64,000 nt of DNA, taken from the NCBI RefSeq assembly GCF_008373755.1, contig NZ_VUJV01000001.1, positions 930,001-994,000 of the forward strand, written 5' to 3'. Within the stretch, counting starts at the first letter, position 1. The number at the start of each line of letters is the position of its first letter. This document shows positions 1 to 8,818 of the stretch, in pieces. The notes beneath the pieces were generated by a model that saw nothing but the letters and a program-made list of their open reading frames with translations, made no database searches and was not told where the DNA came from. The stretch is from Nocardioides humilatus. GTDB lineage: Bacteria > Actinomycetota > Actinomycetes > Propionibacteriales > Nocardioidaceae. The position numbers and the translations under genes are program-made.

Positions 1-98
1 AGCTCTCGCGCCAGGGCACCGAAGTCGGTGTCGTGAGTTTGGTACTTCAGGTCGCGAGCGACCTTCGTCTGCTTGGCTTTCGCACGGCCGCGGCCCAT
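1..98 (-). CDS. DUF3073 family protein, N-terminal part
   Basis: The gene starts with ATG at 98 and runs off the left edge, so only 32 codons are visible. The translation begins MGRGRAKAKQTKVARDLKY and continues with TDFGALAREL. This very basic start is characteristic of the small actinobacterial DUF3073 proteins, which are usually neighbours of purM. Function is unknown. It is downstream of purM on the same strand, 141 bp away. Confidence 0.75.
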   Translation of the reverse strand, partial: MGRGRAKAKQTKVARDLKYQTHDTDFGALARE

Positions 99-239
99 AG
101 GGTCCAGCCCCCTCGCACACTTGGCCGGGACGCTCCGCGCCCCGGACTGCTGAATCAGAGTCTCGTGGGAGCAACGCTACCTGCTCAGTGGCTGTTCCCG
201 CACACCGAGTCCGCCATTACGGCACCAATGTCTGCCAGA
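99..239. other. Intergenic gap between purM and the DUF3073 gene
   Basis: This 141-bp gap follows the purM stop. On the minus strand it contains TAGCGT and TAATGG hexamers that could be -10 elements for the DUF3073 gene, but neither has a convincing -35. I see no clear terminator hairpin or RNA gene. Confidence 0.4.
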
Positions 240-1322
240 TCACCAACCCGGGTGCTGGCCGACGAGTCGGACCGTACCCGTCTGGTCGGGGTCGACGTCG
301 ACCTCGCCGGCCACCCAGGAGGTGATCCCGTGGTCGGCGAGGCGGGCGATCGCCGCGTCGGCGTCGTCGGCGTGGGTCAGCGCCACCATGCCCACCCCGC
401 AGTTGAGGGTGGCCTCGAGGTCGGGCTGGCTGACCTCACCGACCTTGCGGACCAGGTCGAAGATCGGGCCGGGCGTCCAGGTCGCGCGATCGAGGGTCGC
501 GCGCAGCTCGACCGGCATGACCCGGGCCAGGTTGTTGGCCAGGCCGCCACCGGTGATGTGGGCCATCGCGTGGGTCCGGGTCTCGCGCGCGATCGCGAGG
601 CCCGCCTTGGTGTAGATGCGCGTGGGCTCGAGGAGCTCCTCACCCAGGGTGCGCCCGAGCTCGTCGACCTGGCGGTCAACGGTCCAGCCGGCCTCGGTGA
701 AGAACACGTGGCGCACCAGGGAGTAGCCGTTGCTGTGGAGGCCGCTGGCCGCCATGGCGATGACCACGTCGCCCGGGCGGACCCGACCGGGGCCGAGCAG
801 CATGTCGGCCTCGACGACACCCGTGGTGGCACCGGCGACGTCGTACTCATCGGGAGCGAGGAGGCCGGGGTGCTCAGCGGTCTCGCCGCCGACCAGCGCG
901 CAGCCGGCCTCGACGCAGGCGTCAGCGATGCCCTTGACGATCGCGGCGATGCGCTCGGGGACGACCTTGCCGGTCGCGATGTAGTCGGTCATGAAGAGCG
1001 GCTCTGCGCCGCAGACCACCAGGTCGTCGACGACCATGCCGACGAGGTCGAAGCCGATCGTGTCGTGCTTGTCCATCATCTGCGCGACGGCGACCTTGGT
1101 GCCGACCCCGTCGGTGGAGGTGGCGAGGAGCGGCCGCTTATAGGACGTCAGTGCGCTCGCGTCGAAGAGGCCGGCGAAGCCGCCGAGCCCGCCGAGCATC
1201 TCGGGGCGCCGTGCCCTCTCGATCGACGCCTTCATCAGGTCGACGGCCTTGTCGGCGGCGTGGATGTCGACACCGGCGCGGGCGTAGGCCCCCTGAGTCG
1301 TGGGGGCTGCAGAGTCAGACAA
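240..1322 (-). CDS. purM: Phosphoribosylformylglycinamidine cyclo-ligase (AIR synthetase)
   Basis: PurM converts FGAM to AIR with ATP, the fifth step of de novo purine synthesis, in the cytoplasm. The 360-residue protein is of normal length. It shows the PurM N-terminal ATP-binding region (TSTDGVGTKV, then GFDLVGMVVDDL) and the conserved glycine-rich core (ALVGGETAEHPG, ASGLHSNGYSLVR, HITGGGLANNLARV). The start codon is TTG at 1322, chosen because GAGGA lies nine bases upstream and the next in-frame starts would cut the conserved ARAGVDI segment. It lies 12 bp downstream of purF, so the two are probably co-transcribed. Confidence 0.97.
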   Translation of the reverse strand: MSDSAAPTTQGAYARAGVDIHAADKAVDLMKASIERARRPEMLGGLGGFAGLFDASALTSYKRPLLATSTDGVGTKVAVAQMMDKHDTIGFDLVGMVVDDLVVCGAEPLFMTDYIATGKVVPERIAAIVKGIADACVEAGCALVGGETAEHPGLLAPDEYDVAGATTGVVEADMLLGPGRVRPGDVVIAMAASGLHSNGYSLVRHVFFTEAGWTVDRQVDELGRTLGEELLEPTRIYTKAGLAIARETRTHAMAHITGGGLANNLARVMPVELRATLDRATWTPGPIFDLVRKVGEVSQPDLEATLNCGVGMVALTHADDADAAIARLADHGITSWVAGEVDVDPDQTGTVRLVGQHPGW

Positions 1323-1334
1323 GACGTTGGTTCC

Positions 1335-2795
1335 TCACGGGTTGTTGAAGACAGGCAAGGCCTCACCCTGGACCTGCGACGACAGCGTCGCCTCCAGGAG
1401 GTGCTTGCCGAGCAGGCTCGCGTCGGGCAGCTCGATCGGGTAGTCGCCCGTGAAGCAGGCGGTGCACAGGCTGTGCTGCGGCTGCCCGGTCGCCTCGATC
1501 ATGCCGTCGAGCGAGATGTAGCCGAGGCTGTCGGCGCCGACGCTCGAGGCGATCTCGTCGACGTCGATGCCGTTGGCGATCAGCTCGGCGCGCGTCGCGA
1601 AGTCGATGCCGTAGAAGCACGGCCACTTCACCGGCGGGCTGGAGATCCGGACGTGGACCTCGAGCGCACCCGCCTCGCGCAGCATCCGGATCTGGGCACG
1701 CTGGGTGTTGCCGCGCACGATCGAGTCATCGACGACGACGATCCGCTTGCCGCGGATCATGTGCTCGAGCGCGTTGAGCTTGAGCCGGATGCCGAGCTGA
1801 CGCAGGGTCTGGCTGGGCTGGATGAAGGTGCGGCCGACGTAGGCGTTCTTGACGAAGCCCTGGCCGAACGGGATGCCGCTCTCCAGCGCGTAGCCCGACG
1901 CGGCCGGAGTGCCGGACTCGGGCACCGGGATGACCAGGTCAGCCTCCACCGGGAACTCCCGCGCCAACTGGCGGCCCATCTCGACCCGCGCCTCGTGGAC
2001 GCTGCGCCCGGCGATGCTGGCGTCGGGGCGGGCGAGGTAGACGTACTCGAACACGCAGCCCTTGCGCTGCGGCTCGGCGAACTTGTGGGAGCGCAGACCG
2101 CTCTCGTTGATGACGATCAGCTCGCCCGGCTCGACCTCGCGGACCACGCTCGCGCCGATGGTCGCCAACGCGGCGCTCTCGCTCGCGACCACCCAGCCGC
2201 GGTCGAGCCGGCCCAGGACGAGCGGCCGGATGCCCTCGGGGTCGCGCGCGGCGTAGAGCGTGTCCTCGTTCATGAAGACGAAGCAGAAGGCGCCCCGGAC
2301 CTGCGGGAGGAGCTCCATCGCGCGCGCCTCGAGCGACTGGTCAGGGTGGTGCGCCAGCAGCGCGGTGACCAGGCTGGTGTCGTTGGTGGACGCTTCCAGC
2401 TCGCGGGCGTGGATGTCGAGCTCGTCCTCGTCGCTGGGCAGGTCGCGGACCAGCGTGGCGAGCTCGGCGGTGTTGATCAGGTTGCCGTTGTGACCGAGCG
2501 CGATCGAGCCGTGCGCCGTGGGGCGAAACGTCGGCTGGGCGTTCTGCCAGGTGCTCGCACCGGTCGTCGAGTAGCGGCAGTGGCCAACGGCGAGATGGCC
2601 CTGGAACGAGTTGAGCGTCGTCTCGTCGAACACCTGCGAGACGAGGCCCATGTCCTTGTAGACGAGGATCTGGCGGCCGTTGCTGACCGAGATGCCCGCC
2701 GACTCCTGGCCACGGTGCTGGAGGGCGTAAAGCCCGAAGTAGGTGAGCTTCGCGACGTCCTCACCAGGTGCCCACACGCCGAAGACTCCGCACAC
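1335..2795 (-). CDS. purF: Amidophosphoribosyltransferase
   Basis: PurF transfers ammonia from glutamine to PRPP to make phosphoribosylamine, the committed step of purine synthesis. The reading frame is open 36 codons further upstream, but the start is placed at the GTG at 2795 because the next codon is Cys. Met removal then exposes the catalytic N-terminal Cys directly (CGVFGVWAPGED), so there is no propeptide. An N-terminal Ntn glutaminase domain (LQHRGQESAGIS, GHCRYSTTG, GHNGNL) is followed by the PRTase domain with the PRPP loop IVVVDDSIVRGNT. Length is 486 residues. A TAGACT hexamer ends 8 bp before the start codon, so the mRNA may be leaderless or nearly so. Confidence 0.97.
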   Translation of the reverse strand: MCGVFGVWAPGEDVAKLTYFGLYALQHRGQESAGISVSNGRQILVYKDMGLVSQVFDETTLNSFQGHLAVGHCRYSTTGASTWQNAQPTFRPTAHGSIALGHNGNLINTAELATLVRDLPSDEDELDIHARELEASTNDTSLVTALLAHHPDQSLEARAMELLPQVRGAFCFVFMNEDTLYAARDPEGIRPLVLGRLDRGWVVASESAALATIGASVVREVEPGELIVINESGLRSHKFAEPQRKGCVFEYVYLARPDASIAGRSVHEARVEMGRQLAREFPVEADLVIPVPESGTPAASGYALESGIPFGQGFVKNAYVGRTFIQPSQTLRQLGIRLKLNALEHMIRGKRIVVVDDSIVRGNTQRAQIRMLREAGALEVHVRISSPPVKWPCFYGIDFATRAELIANGIDVDEIASSVGADSLGYISLDGMIEATGQPQHSLCTACFTGDYPIELPDASLLGKHLLEATLSSQVQGEALPVFNNP

Positions 2796-2803
2796 GTTCC
2801 AGG

Positions 2804-2809
2804 AGTCTA
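2804..2809 (-). promoter_or_regulatory. Candidate -10 element of purF
   Basis: TAGACT on the minus strand, 8 bp from the GTG start of purF. It fits the TANNNT pattern seen before many starts in this window. Confidence 0.5.
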
Positions 2810-2852
2810 ACGGCCCGGGTGGTCGAGGCAGGAACTCGCGCGGCGGGTGGAC

Positions 2853-2948
2853 TGCAGGAATCCCCGGTTCACCGGGGAAACTGGCACTTATCGGGGTTTG
2901 CAACAGCCGATAAGTGCAGGAATCCCCGGTTCACCGGGGATTCCTGCA
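2853..2948. repeat. Nested palindromic repeat element
   Basis: A 26-bp sequence occurs twice, at 2853-2878 and 2915-2940, in direct orientation. The second copy continues into a perfect hairpin with 15-bp arms (2915-2929 and 2934-2948) around a TTCA loop; the first copy forms only the inner 7-bp stem. Between them lies another inverted repeat with 11-bp arms (2884-2894 and 2907-2917), so the stems overlap and are mutually exclusive. It starts 5 bp after the stop of the M20 peptidase gene and ends upstream of the purF promoter. It could terminate transcription of the peptidase gene or be a REP/MITE-like interspersed element. Confidence 0.8.
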
Positions 2949-2953
2949 GCGGC

Positions 2954-4309
<1,356 letters not shown>

Positions 4310-4330
4310 TCCCGACACCGCGCGGCCCCC

Positions 4331-4696
4331 TCAACCAGCGGCGAGTGGCAAGTACGGCGACAGGTCGGTGCGCTCCCCGCTCGCCGTCACGCTCCCGCTG
4401 TCCACCGCGTCGGCCCAGGCGAGCTGCCCGCTGGCGAGGCCGATCCAGGTCGCGGCGTCGGTCTCGACGACCGCCGGCGGGGTGCCGCGGGTGTGACGGA
4501 CCCCCTCGATGACCTGGACGGCCGCGAAGGGCGGCACCCGGACCTCGACGGAGCGACCGGGCGCTTGGAGCTCGAGGACGGCGAGGTAGTGCTTGGTGAG
4601 CAGCCGCAGGTCCTCGCGCGCCGCGGTGCCCTCGCCGACCCGGGCCAGCGCTTCCGCGACCGCCGCAGGGTCGCCAGGACGCAGTCGGGATGACAC
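4331..4696 (-). CDS. Sterol-carrier-family protein
   Basis: A small soluble protein (121 residues from this start) resembling the actinobacterial sterol-carrier-like family often encoded near purF. Recognisable segments are VEVRVPPFAAVQVIEG, HTRGTPPAVVETD, TWIGLASGQLAWADAV and the C-terminal TDLSPYLPL. The frame allows an earlier GTG at 4726, but that would leave only 9 bp to the divergent lipoprotein start. The GTG at 4696 is preceded by TACTCT with a 6-bp spacer, the pattern of leaderless starts here, so it is preferred. No ligand or pathway can be assigned. Confidence 0.75.
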   Translation of the reverse strand: MSSRLRPGDPAAVAEALARVGEGTAAREDLRLLTKHYLAVLELQAPGRSVEVRVPPFAAVQVIEGVRHTRGTPPAVVETDAATWIGLASGQLAWADAVDSGSVTASGERTDLSPYLPLAAG

Positions 4697-4702
4697 AACG
4701 CG

Positions 4703-4708
4703 AGAGTA
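4703..4708 (-). promoter_or_regulatory. Candidate -10 element of the sterol-carrier-family gene
   Basis: TACTCT on the minus strand, 6 bp before the GTG at 4696. It supports that start over the upstream GTG at 4726. Confidence 0.45.
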
Positions 4709-4735
4709 TCCGGGGTCGTCCGTCACAATGAGGGC

Positions 4736-5836
4736 ATGCGTGCACGTGCGGTTGTCGGCCTGGTCCTCCTCGTGCTCACGCCGCTGCTCGCGGCGTGCGG
4801 CGACGACCAGGACCTGCCCAAGGCGGGAGACATCATCCGGGCGCGCCTGGACAACCAGTTCAAGAAGGCGCGGGAGTCCGAGGTCCAGCTGCCGACGGGC
4901 CGCCTGATCATCCGGTCGGGCCAGCCGGTCGAGAGTGCGAGCGCCGACCAGACCCGCACCCGCGAGGTGGTCGACGCGCCTTCCGGCGCGGTGCTCGTGC
5001 CGATCTCGTGGCAGTACGACCCGTGGGCCTCCGACAAGCTCGACCGGATCTTCGCCACCGAGGACAGCCCGATCGTCGAGCTCGACAGCGGCGGAAACAG
5101 CTACCGCCTGACGCCGCCGCAGCCGGAGGCCGAAGGAGCGGAGTCGTTCTTCGTCGTCGTCACCGGCGACGGGACCGAGCGGACGCTGAAGATCACGTTC
5201 GACGGCGTTGCCCAGACCGTCGACCTCCGGACCGGCTCACGCGAGGAGGGCGACGCGGCGGGCCTCTACGACATCACCGACGAGAAGCTCAAGCAGCGCA
5301 GCTGCAGCGACGACGAGAAGTGGTTCGACACCACCACGCAGCTGGCGGAGTTCGAGTGCAACCTGACCGGGCCGGTCCTCACGCCTTACGCCTCGGGCGA
5401 GTGGGCGCCTGAGGGCGAGCTCTGGCTGGTCATGACCGCGGCCACCCAGCTGCGCGTCTTCGGCGAGACCAACCTGTTCGGGGGCGGCGCCCGCTACGGC
5501 GCGACGTCGACGAAGGTCGTCCCGAAGCTGGCCGGCGAGGACCCCGACCAGGAGCTGTCCACCGACGATGACGCCGACAAGTGCCCGATGCCCGCGCAGA
5601 CCACCTGCGGCTGGTCGAAGTCCCTCATCTTCTCCGTCCCCGCCGACGACCCGGAGCAGGGTCCCCTCAAGCTGAAGGTCTCCTACAAGCTCCTGCTCGG
5701 CACGTCGTGGAACGGTTACGACGCCGACAAGCACAAGCGGATCGTGGCCAAGGAGAAGTTCAAGATCTGGAAGAAGCCGGCGAAGAAGGACAAGTTGGAT
5801 CGGCAGGACGAGCAGGAAGATCAGGACGACGCCTGA
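4736..5836 (+). CDS. Lipoprotein of unknown function
   Basis: The 366-residue product starts with a clear lipoprotein signal: two Arg, a hydrophobic run and the lipobox LLAAC with Cys at residue 21. It should be anchored on the outer face of the membrane. The mature part is predicted to be mostly beta-strand and hydrophilic, with four Cys that could form disulphides and a highly charged Lys/Asp/Glu-rich C-terminus (KPAKKDKLDRQDEQ). I recognise no catalytic motif or named domain. The ATG is preceded by CACAAT with a 6-bp spacer, suggesting a leaderless mRNA. Its end overlaps the convergent kynU by 16 bp. Confidence 0.85.
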   Translation: MRARAVVGLVLLVLTPLLAACGDDQDLPKAGDIIRARLDNQFKKARESEVQLPTGRLIIRSGQPVESASADQTRTREVVDAPSGAVLVPISWQYDPWASDKLDRIFATEDSPIVELDSGGNSYRLTPPQPEAEGAESFFVVVTGDGTERTLKITFDGVAQTVDLRTGSREEGDAAGLYDITDEKLKQRSCSDDEKWFDTTTQLAEFECNLTGPVLTPYASGEWAPEGELWLVMTAATQLRVFGETNLFGGGARYGATSTKVVPKLAGEDPDQELSTDDDADKCPMPAQTTCGWSKSLIFSVPADDPEQGPLKLKVSYKLLLGTSWNGYDADKHKRIVAKEKFKIWKKPAKKDKLDRQDEQEDQDDA

Positions 5837-7071
5837 GCTCGTCTGAGCTCGTCTGCCACGACCGCTAGTCCGGCTGCCACCTCGGCGAAGGACGTGCTCA
5901 ACGGCGACAGGCCGACCCGCAGCCCATGCGGCGGGCGGAAGTCGGGGATCACGCCCCGCTGCCACAGCTCGGCCGTGACCGCGCGGAAGTCCGGGTGGTC
6001 GAGCGTGACGTGTCCGCCGCGCACCGCCCGGTCGCGCGGCGAGGCGACGACGACGCCGTACGGCTCGAGGAGGCGGTCGGCGACCTCGACGGCAAACTCG
6101 GTGAGGGCGACGGACTTCCGTCGTACGGCGGCCATCCCCACCTCGTCGATCAGCGCGAGCATGTCGCGCATCGGGAGCATGCCGATGATCGGTGGCGTGC
6201 CGCTGATGAGCTGGCGGATGCCGGTCGCGGGCTCGTAGCTCGGACCCATCGCGAACGGGTCGGCCGCCCCCATCCAACCCTGGATCGGCTGCCGCAGCCG
6301 GCCGTGGTGGCGCTCGGCGAGGTAGGCGAAGGCGGGCGCGCCGGGGCCACCGTTGAGGTACTTGTAGGTGCAGCCGACGGCCAGGTCGACATGCTGCACG
6401 TCGAGGTCGATCTCGACGGAGCCGACCGAGTGGCAGAGGTCCCACAGCACCAGGGCGCCCGCCTCGTGGGCGACCCGGGTGATCGCCGGCAGGTCGGCGA
6501 GCTGCCCGGAGCGGTAGGCGATGTGGCTCAGCAGCACCAGTGCGGTGCGGTCCGAGGCGACGGCGCGGACCTGGTCGGCGGTGACCCCGGCGTCGGAGCC
6601 CGGGGTGATCCAGCGCAGCTCCAGACCGCGCTCTGCCGCGATGCCCTCGACGACGAAGCGGTCGGTCGGGAAGTTGTCGGTGTCGACGACGATCTCGGTG
6701 CGGCGGGGGTCGTCGCGGGCCTGGGCGTCGACTGCAGCCCGGACCAGCTTGTAGAGCAGCACCGTCGTGGAGTCGGCGACGACGGTCTGGCCGGCGGCAG
6801 CACCGAGGCAGACGCGACCGATCGTGTCGCCCAGCTCGGTCGGGGCGTCCATCCAGCCCTCGTCCCAGGCGCGGATCAGCCGGTCGCCCCACGGGGCGTC
6901 GACGAACCGGGCCAGCCGGTCGCGCGTGGCGTGCAGGGGGCGGCCCAGCGAGTTGCCGTCGAGGTAGGCGACGACCTCGTCGTCGGACACGAAGGCGGCT
7001 CGGTGGGCGGCGAGCGGGTCCGCCGCGTCGAGCTCGACCGCGCGGGCCTCCAGCTCGTCGGAGACGCTCAC
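5821..7071 (-). CDS. kynU: Kynureninase
   Basis: KynU is a PLP enzyme that cleaves kynurenine to anthranilate and alanine in tryptophan catabolism. The 416-residue length is typical. Family landmarks are YLDGNSLGR near residue 37, the phosphate-binding ADSTTV around residue 99, LWDLCHSVGS around residue 209, and the PLP lysine in CTYKYLNGGPG (Lys237). GTG start. It overlaps the kynA stop by 4 bp, indicating translational coupling. With kynA it supplies two of the three steps from tryptophan to anthranilate. Confidence 0.96.
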   Translation of the reverse strand: MSVSDELEARAVELDAADPLAAHRAAFVSDDEVVAYLDGNSLGRPLHATRDRLARFVDAPWGDRLIRAWDEGWMDAPTELGDTIGRVCLGAAAGQTVVADSTTVLLYKLVRAAVDAQARDDPRRTEIVVDTDNFPTDRFVVEGIAAERGLELRWITPGSDAGVTADQVRAVASDRTALVLLSHIAYRSGQLADLPAITRVAHEAGALVLWDLCHSVGSVEIDLDVQHVDLAVGCTYKYLNGGPGAPAFAYLAERHHGRLRQPIQGWMGAADPFAMGPSYEPATGIRQLISGTPPIIGMLPMRDMLALIDEVGMAAVRRKSVALTEFAVEVADRLLEPYGVVVASPRDRAVRGGHVTLDHPDFRAVTAELWQRGVIPDFRPPHGLRVGLSPLSTSFAEVAAGLAVVADELRRAQASS

Positions 7072-7925
7072 GGCACGCCGATCTCGGTGCGCACGGCGAT
7101 CAGCTCAGGGAAGAAGGTGAGGTCGAGCGCCCGCTTGAGGAAGGAGACGCCCGACGATCCGCCGGTGCCGTGCTTGTAGCCGATGGTGCGCTGCACGGTG
7201 CGGAGGTGGCGGAAGCGCCACAGCTGGAAGGCGTCCTCAAGATCGACGAGGTCCTCGGAGGTCTCGTAGAGGTCCCAGCGGCCGGTCGTATCCTCGTAGA
7301 TCTCGCGGAAGACCGGGATCAGCTCGGGTTGCTCGACCCACGGCTTGCTCACGTCCCGTTCGAGTACGGCGGCAGGCACTGGCAGGCCACGGCGGGCGAC
7401 CAGGCGCAGGAAGGCGTCGTAGACCGTGTGTCCGTGGAGCGCGTCGGACAAGAACGCGTGGGCCGGGGGGTTGGCCTCGAACACCTTGAGCATCCCCGGG
7501 TTCTTGTTGCCGAGGAGGAACTCGACCGCGCGGTACTGCACCGACTGGAAGCCGGAGGCGGGACCGAGCACGTCGCGGAACTCGGCGTACTCACTCGGGG
7601 TCAGCGTCGCGAGCACCGACCACTGCTCGGTGACCGTGCGCAGGATGTGCTTGACCCGGGACAGGCTCTTACGGGCCCGCGCCAGGTCGTCGGTGTCGAG
7701 GAACCCCCGCGCGCCGACCAGCTCGTGCACCATCAGCTTCAGCCACAGCTCGGTGGTCTGGTGCTGGATGACGAACAGCAGCTCGTCGGGGTGCTGCGGG
7801 TCGCTCAGGGGGTGCTGAGCGGCGAGCAGGGTGTCGAGGTGCAGGTAGCCCGCGTAGTCGAGGGCCTGCGTGAAGTCCGTGCGCATGCCCGGCTCGAGCG
7901 GCCGGTACCCCTCCTCGATCGCCAC
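7068..7925 (-). CDS. kynA: Tryptophan 2,3-dioxygenase
   Basis: A haem-dependent enzyme that oxidises L-tryptophan to N-formylkynurenine. The 285-residue length matches bacterial TDOs. The conserved FVIQHQTTELWLK segment carries His55, the active-site His of the family, and the C-terminal FRHLRTVQRTIGYKHGTGG contains the proximal haem-ligand His and the substrate-carboxylate loop. The GTG start is preceded by TACGGT with a 6-bp spacer, so kynA-kynU may have its own leaderless promoter although the upstream alpha/beta hydrolase ends only 33 bp before it. Confidence 0.96.
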   Translation of the reverse strand: MAIEEGYRPLEPGMRTDFTQALDYAGYLHLDTLLAAQHPLSDPQHPDELLFVIQHQTTELWLKLMVHELVGARGFLDTDDLARARKSLSRVKHILRTVTEQWSVLATLTPSEYAEFRDVLGPASGFQSVQYRAVEFLLGNKNPGMLKVFEANPPAHAFLSDALHGHTVYDAFLRLVARRGLPVPAAVLERDVSKPWVEQPELIPVFREIYEDTTGRWDLYETSEDLVDLEDAFQLWRFRHLRTVQRTIGYKHGTGGSSGVSFLKRALDLTFFPELIAVRTEIGVP

Positions 7926-7931
7926 CGCGCC

Positions 7932-7937
7932 ACCGTA
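7932..7937 (-). promoter_or_regulatory. Candidate -10 element of kynA-kynU
   Basis: TACGGT on the minus strand, 6 bp before the GTG of kynA, in the 33-bp gap after the alpha/beta hydrolase gene. Confidence 0.45.
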
Positions 7938-7958
7938 TCCCCGCGCGGTCCTCCCGCG

Positions 7959-8813
7959 TCAGGGCAACGTGTCGAAGATGTCTCGGATCCGAGACCAGGC
8001 GGGGTGGTCGGTCTCGATGACACCGAAGTGGCCGCCGATCACCTCGACGAGCGTCGCGGTCGCTCCCGCCTCGGTCGCCCGGCGGACGTAGTCCTCGGAC
8101 TGGGAGAACGGGACGATGTCGTCGTCGGGCGCGTGCACGCACCAGACCGGCGCGGCGAGCGGCAGCTGCTGGGTCGGGTCAGCGGCTGCGTCGGCCGCGG
8201 TCGGCGGATGGCCCAGGAAAGCGTCGACGGCGCCGCCGCCGAGACCATCCCGCGACCCGGCGACCAGGTCGAGCACGCCCGCCTGGGAGACGACGTGGGT
8301 GACGGGTACCGCGGGGGCCTCGCGCCAGGCTGCCCAGGTCGCAAGGTGGCCGCCAGCGGAGTGGCCCAGGGCGACGACCCGCTGCAGGCTCTCCTCCGGC
8401 AGGAGGCCGGCGGCCGCCATGGCGGCGAGATGGTCGATGCCTGTCGCGATGTCGTCGAGGGTCGCCGGCACTCCCCCACCACCACCAGCGCCAGAGCCGA
8501 CGCGGCGGTACTCGAGGTTCCAGGTGACCCAGCCACGCTCGGCCAGGTCGACGGCCAGCGGCGTGCCGTAGGACAGGTCGTACTGCGCCTTCCAGAACCC
8601 GCCGTGGATCACCACGACGACGCCGCGGGGCGTCCCGTCGGGCAGCCGCAGCTCGCCGTACTGGCTCGGGTCGTCGCCGTAGGTGGTGCCGGCGTCACCA
8701 CCGGTCGGCCGGCTCGTGCTCTCCATCCGCTCGTCCTTCCCGCAGGCCGCCAGGGTCGCAGCGACCACGGCAGCCAGCACCGTACGCCGCGGCGCGAGCC
8801 AGGCGGCGGTCAC
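7959..8813 (-). CDS. Alpha/beta hydrolase, candidate kynurenine formamidase, possibly lipoprotein
   Basis: A 284-residue alpha/beta hydrolase with oxyanion motif HGGFW (residues 70-74), nucleophile Ser152 in GHSAGG, an acidic residue in HAPDDD and a late His in GGHFG. HGGxW followed by GHSAGG is typical of kynurenine formamidases of the alpha/beta hydrolase type and related BD-FAE/esterase_3 proteins. Its place just before kynA-kynU supports the formamidase reading, the missing middle step. The GTG start at 8813, 5 bp after purL, gives a lipoprotein signal ending in LAAC (Cys24). An in-frame ATG at 8726 (residue 30), with GGAAGGA seven bases upstream, would give a cytosolic enzyme instead. 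Formamidase function and location are inference. Confidence 0.8.
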   Translation of the reverse strand: MTAAWLAPRRTVLAAVVAATLAACGKDERMESTSRPTGGDAGTTYGDDPSQYGELRLPDGTPRGVVVVIHGGFWKAQYDLSYGTPLAVDLAERGWVTWNLEYRRVGSGAGGGGGVPATLDDIATGIDHLAAMAAAGLLPEESLQRVVALGHSAGGHLATWAAWREAPAVPVTHVVSQAGVLDLVAGSRDGLGGGAVDAFLGHPPTAADAAADPTQQLPLAAPVWCVHAPDDDIVPFSQSEDYVRRATEAGATATLVEVIGGHFGVIETDHPAWSRIRDIFDTLP

Positions 8814-8818
8814 CGGAA

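Noticed and set aside
33-2810. A 925-codon plus-strand open frame over purM and purF
   Set aside because: It is the antisense shadow of two certain enzymes; its composition is the low-complexity Arg/Asp/Val/Gly pattern of GC-rich shadows.
4697-4735. Head-to-head overlap of the sterol-carrier and lipoprotein starts
   Set aside because: It arises only if the GTG at 4726 is used; the GTG at 4696 with a -10 hexamer removes the conflict.
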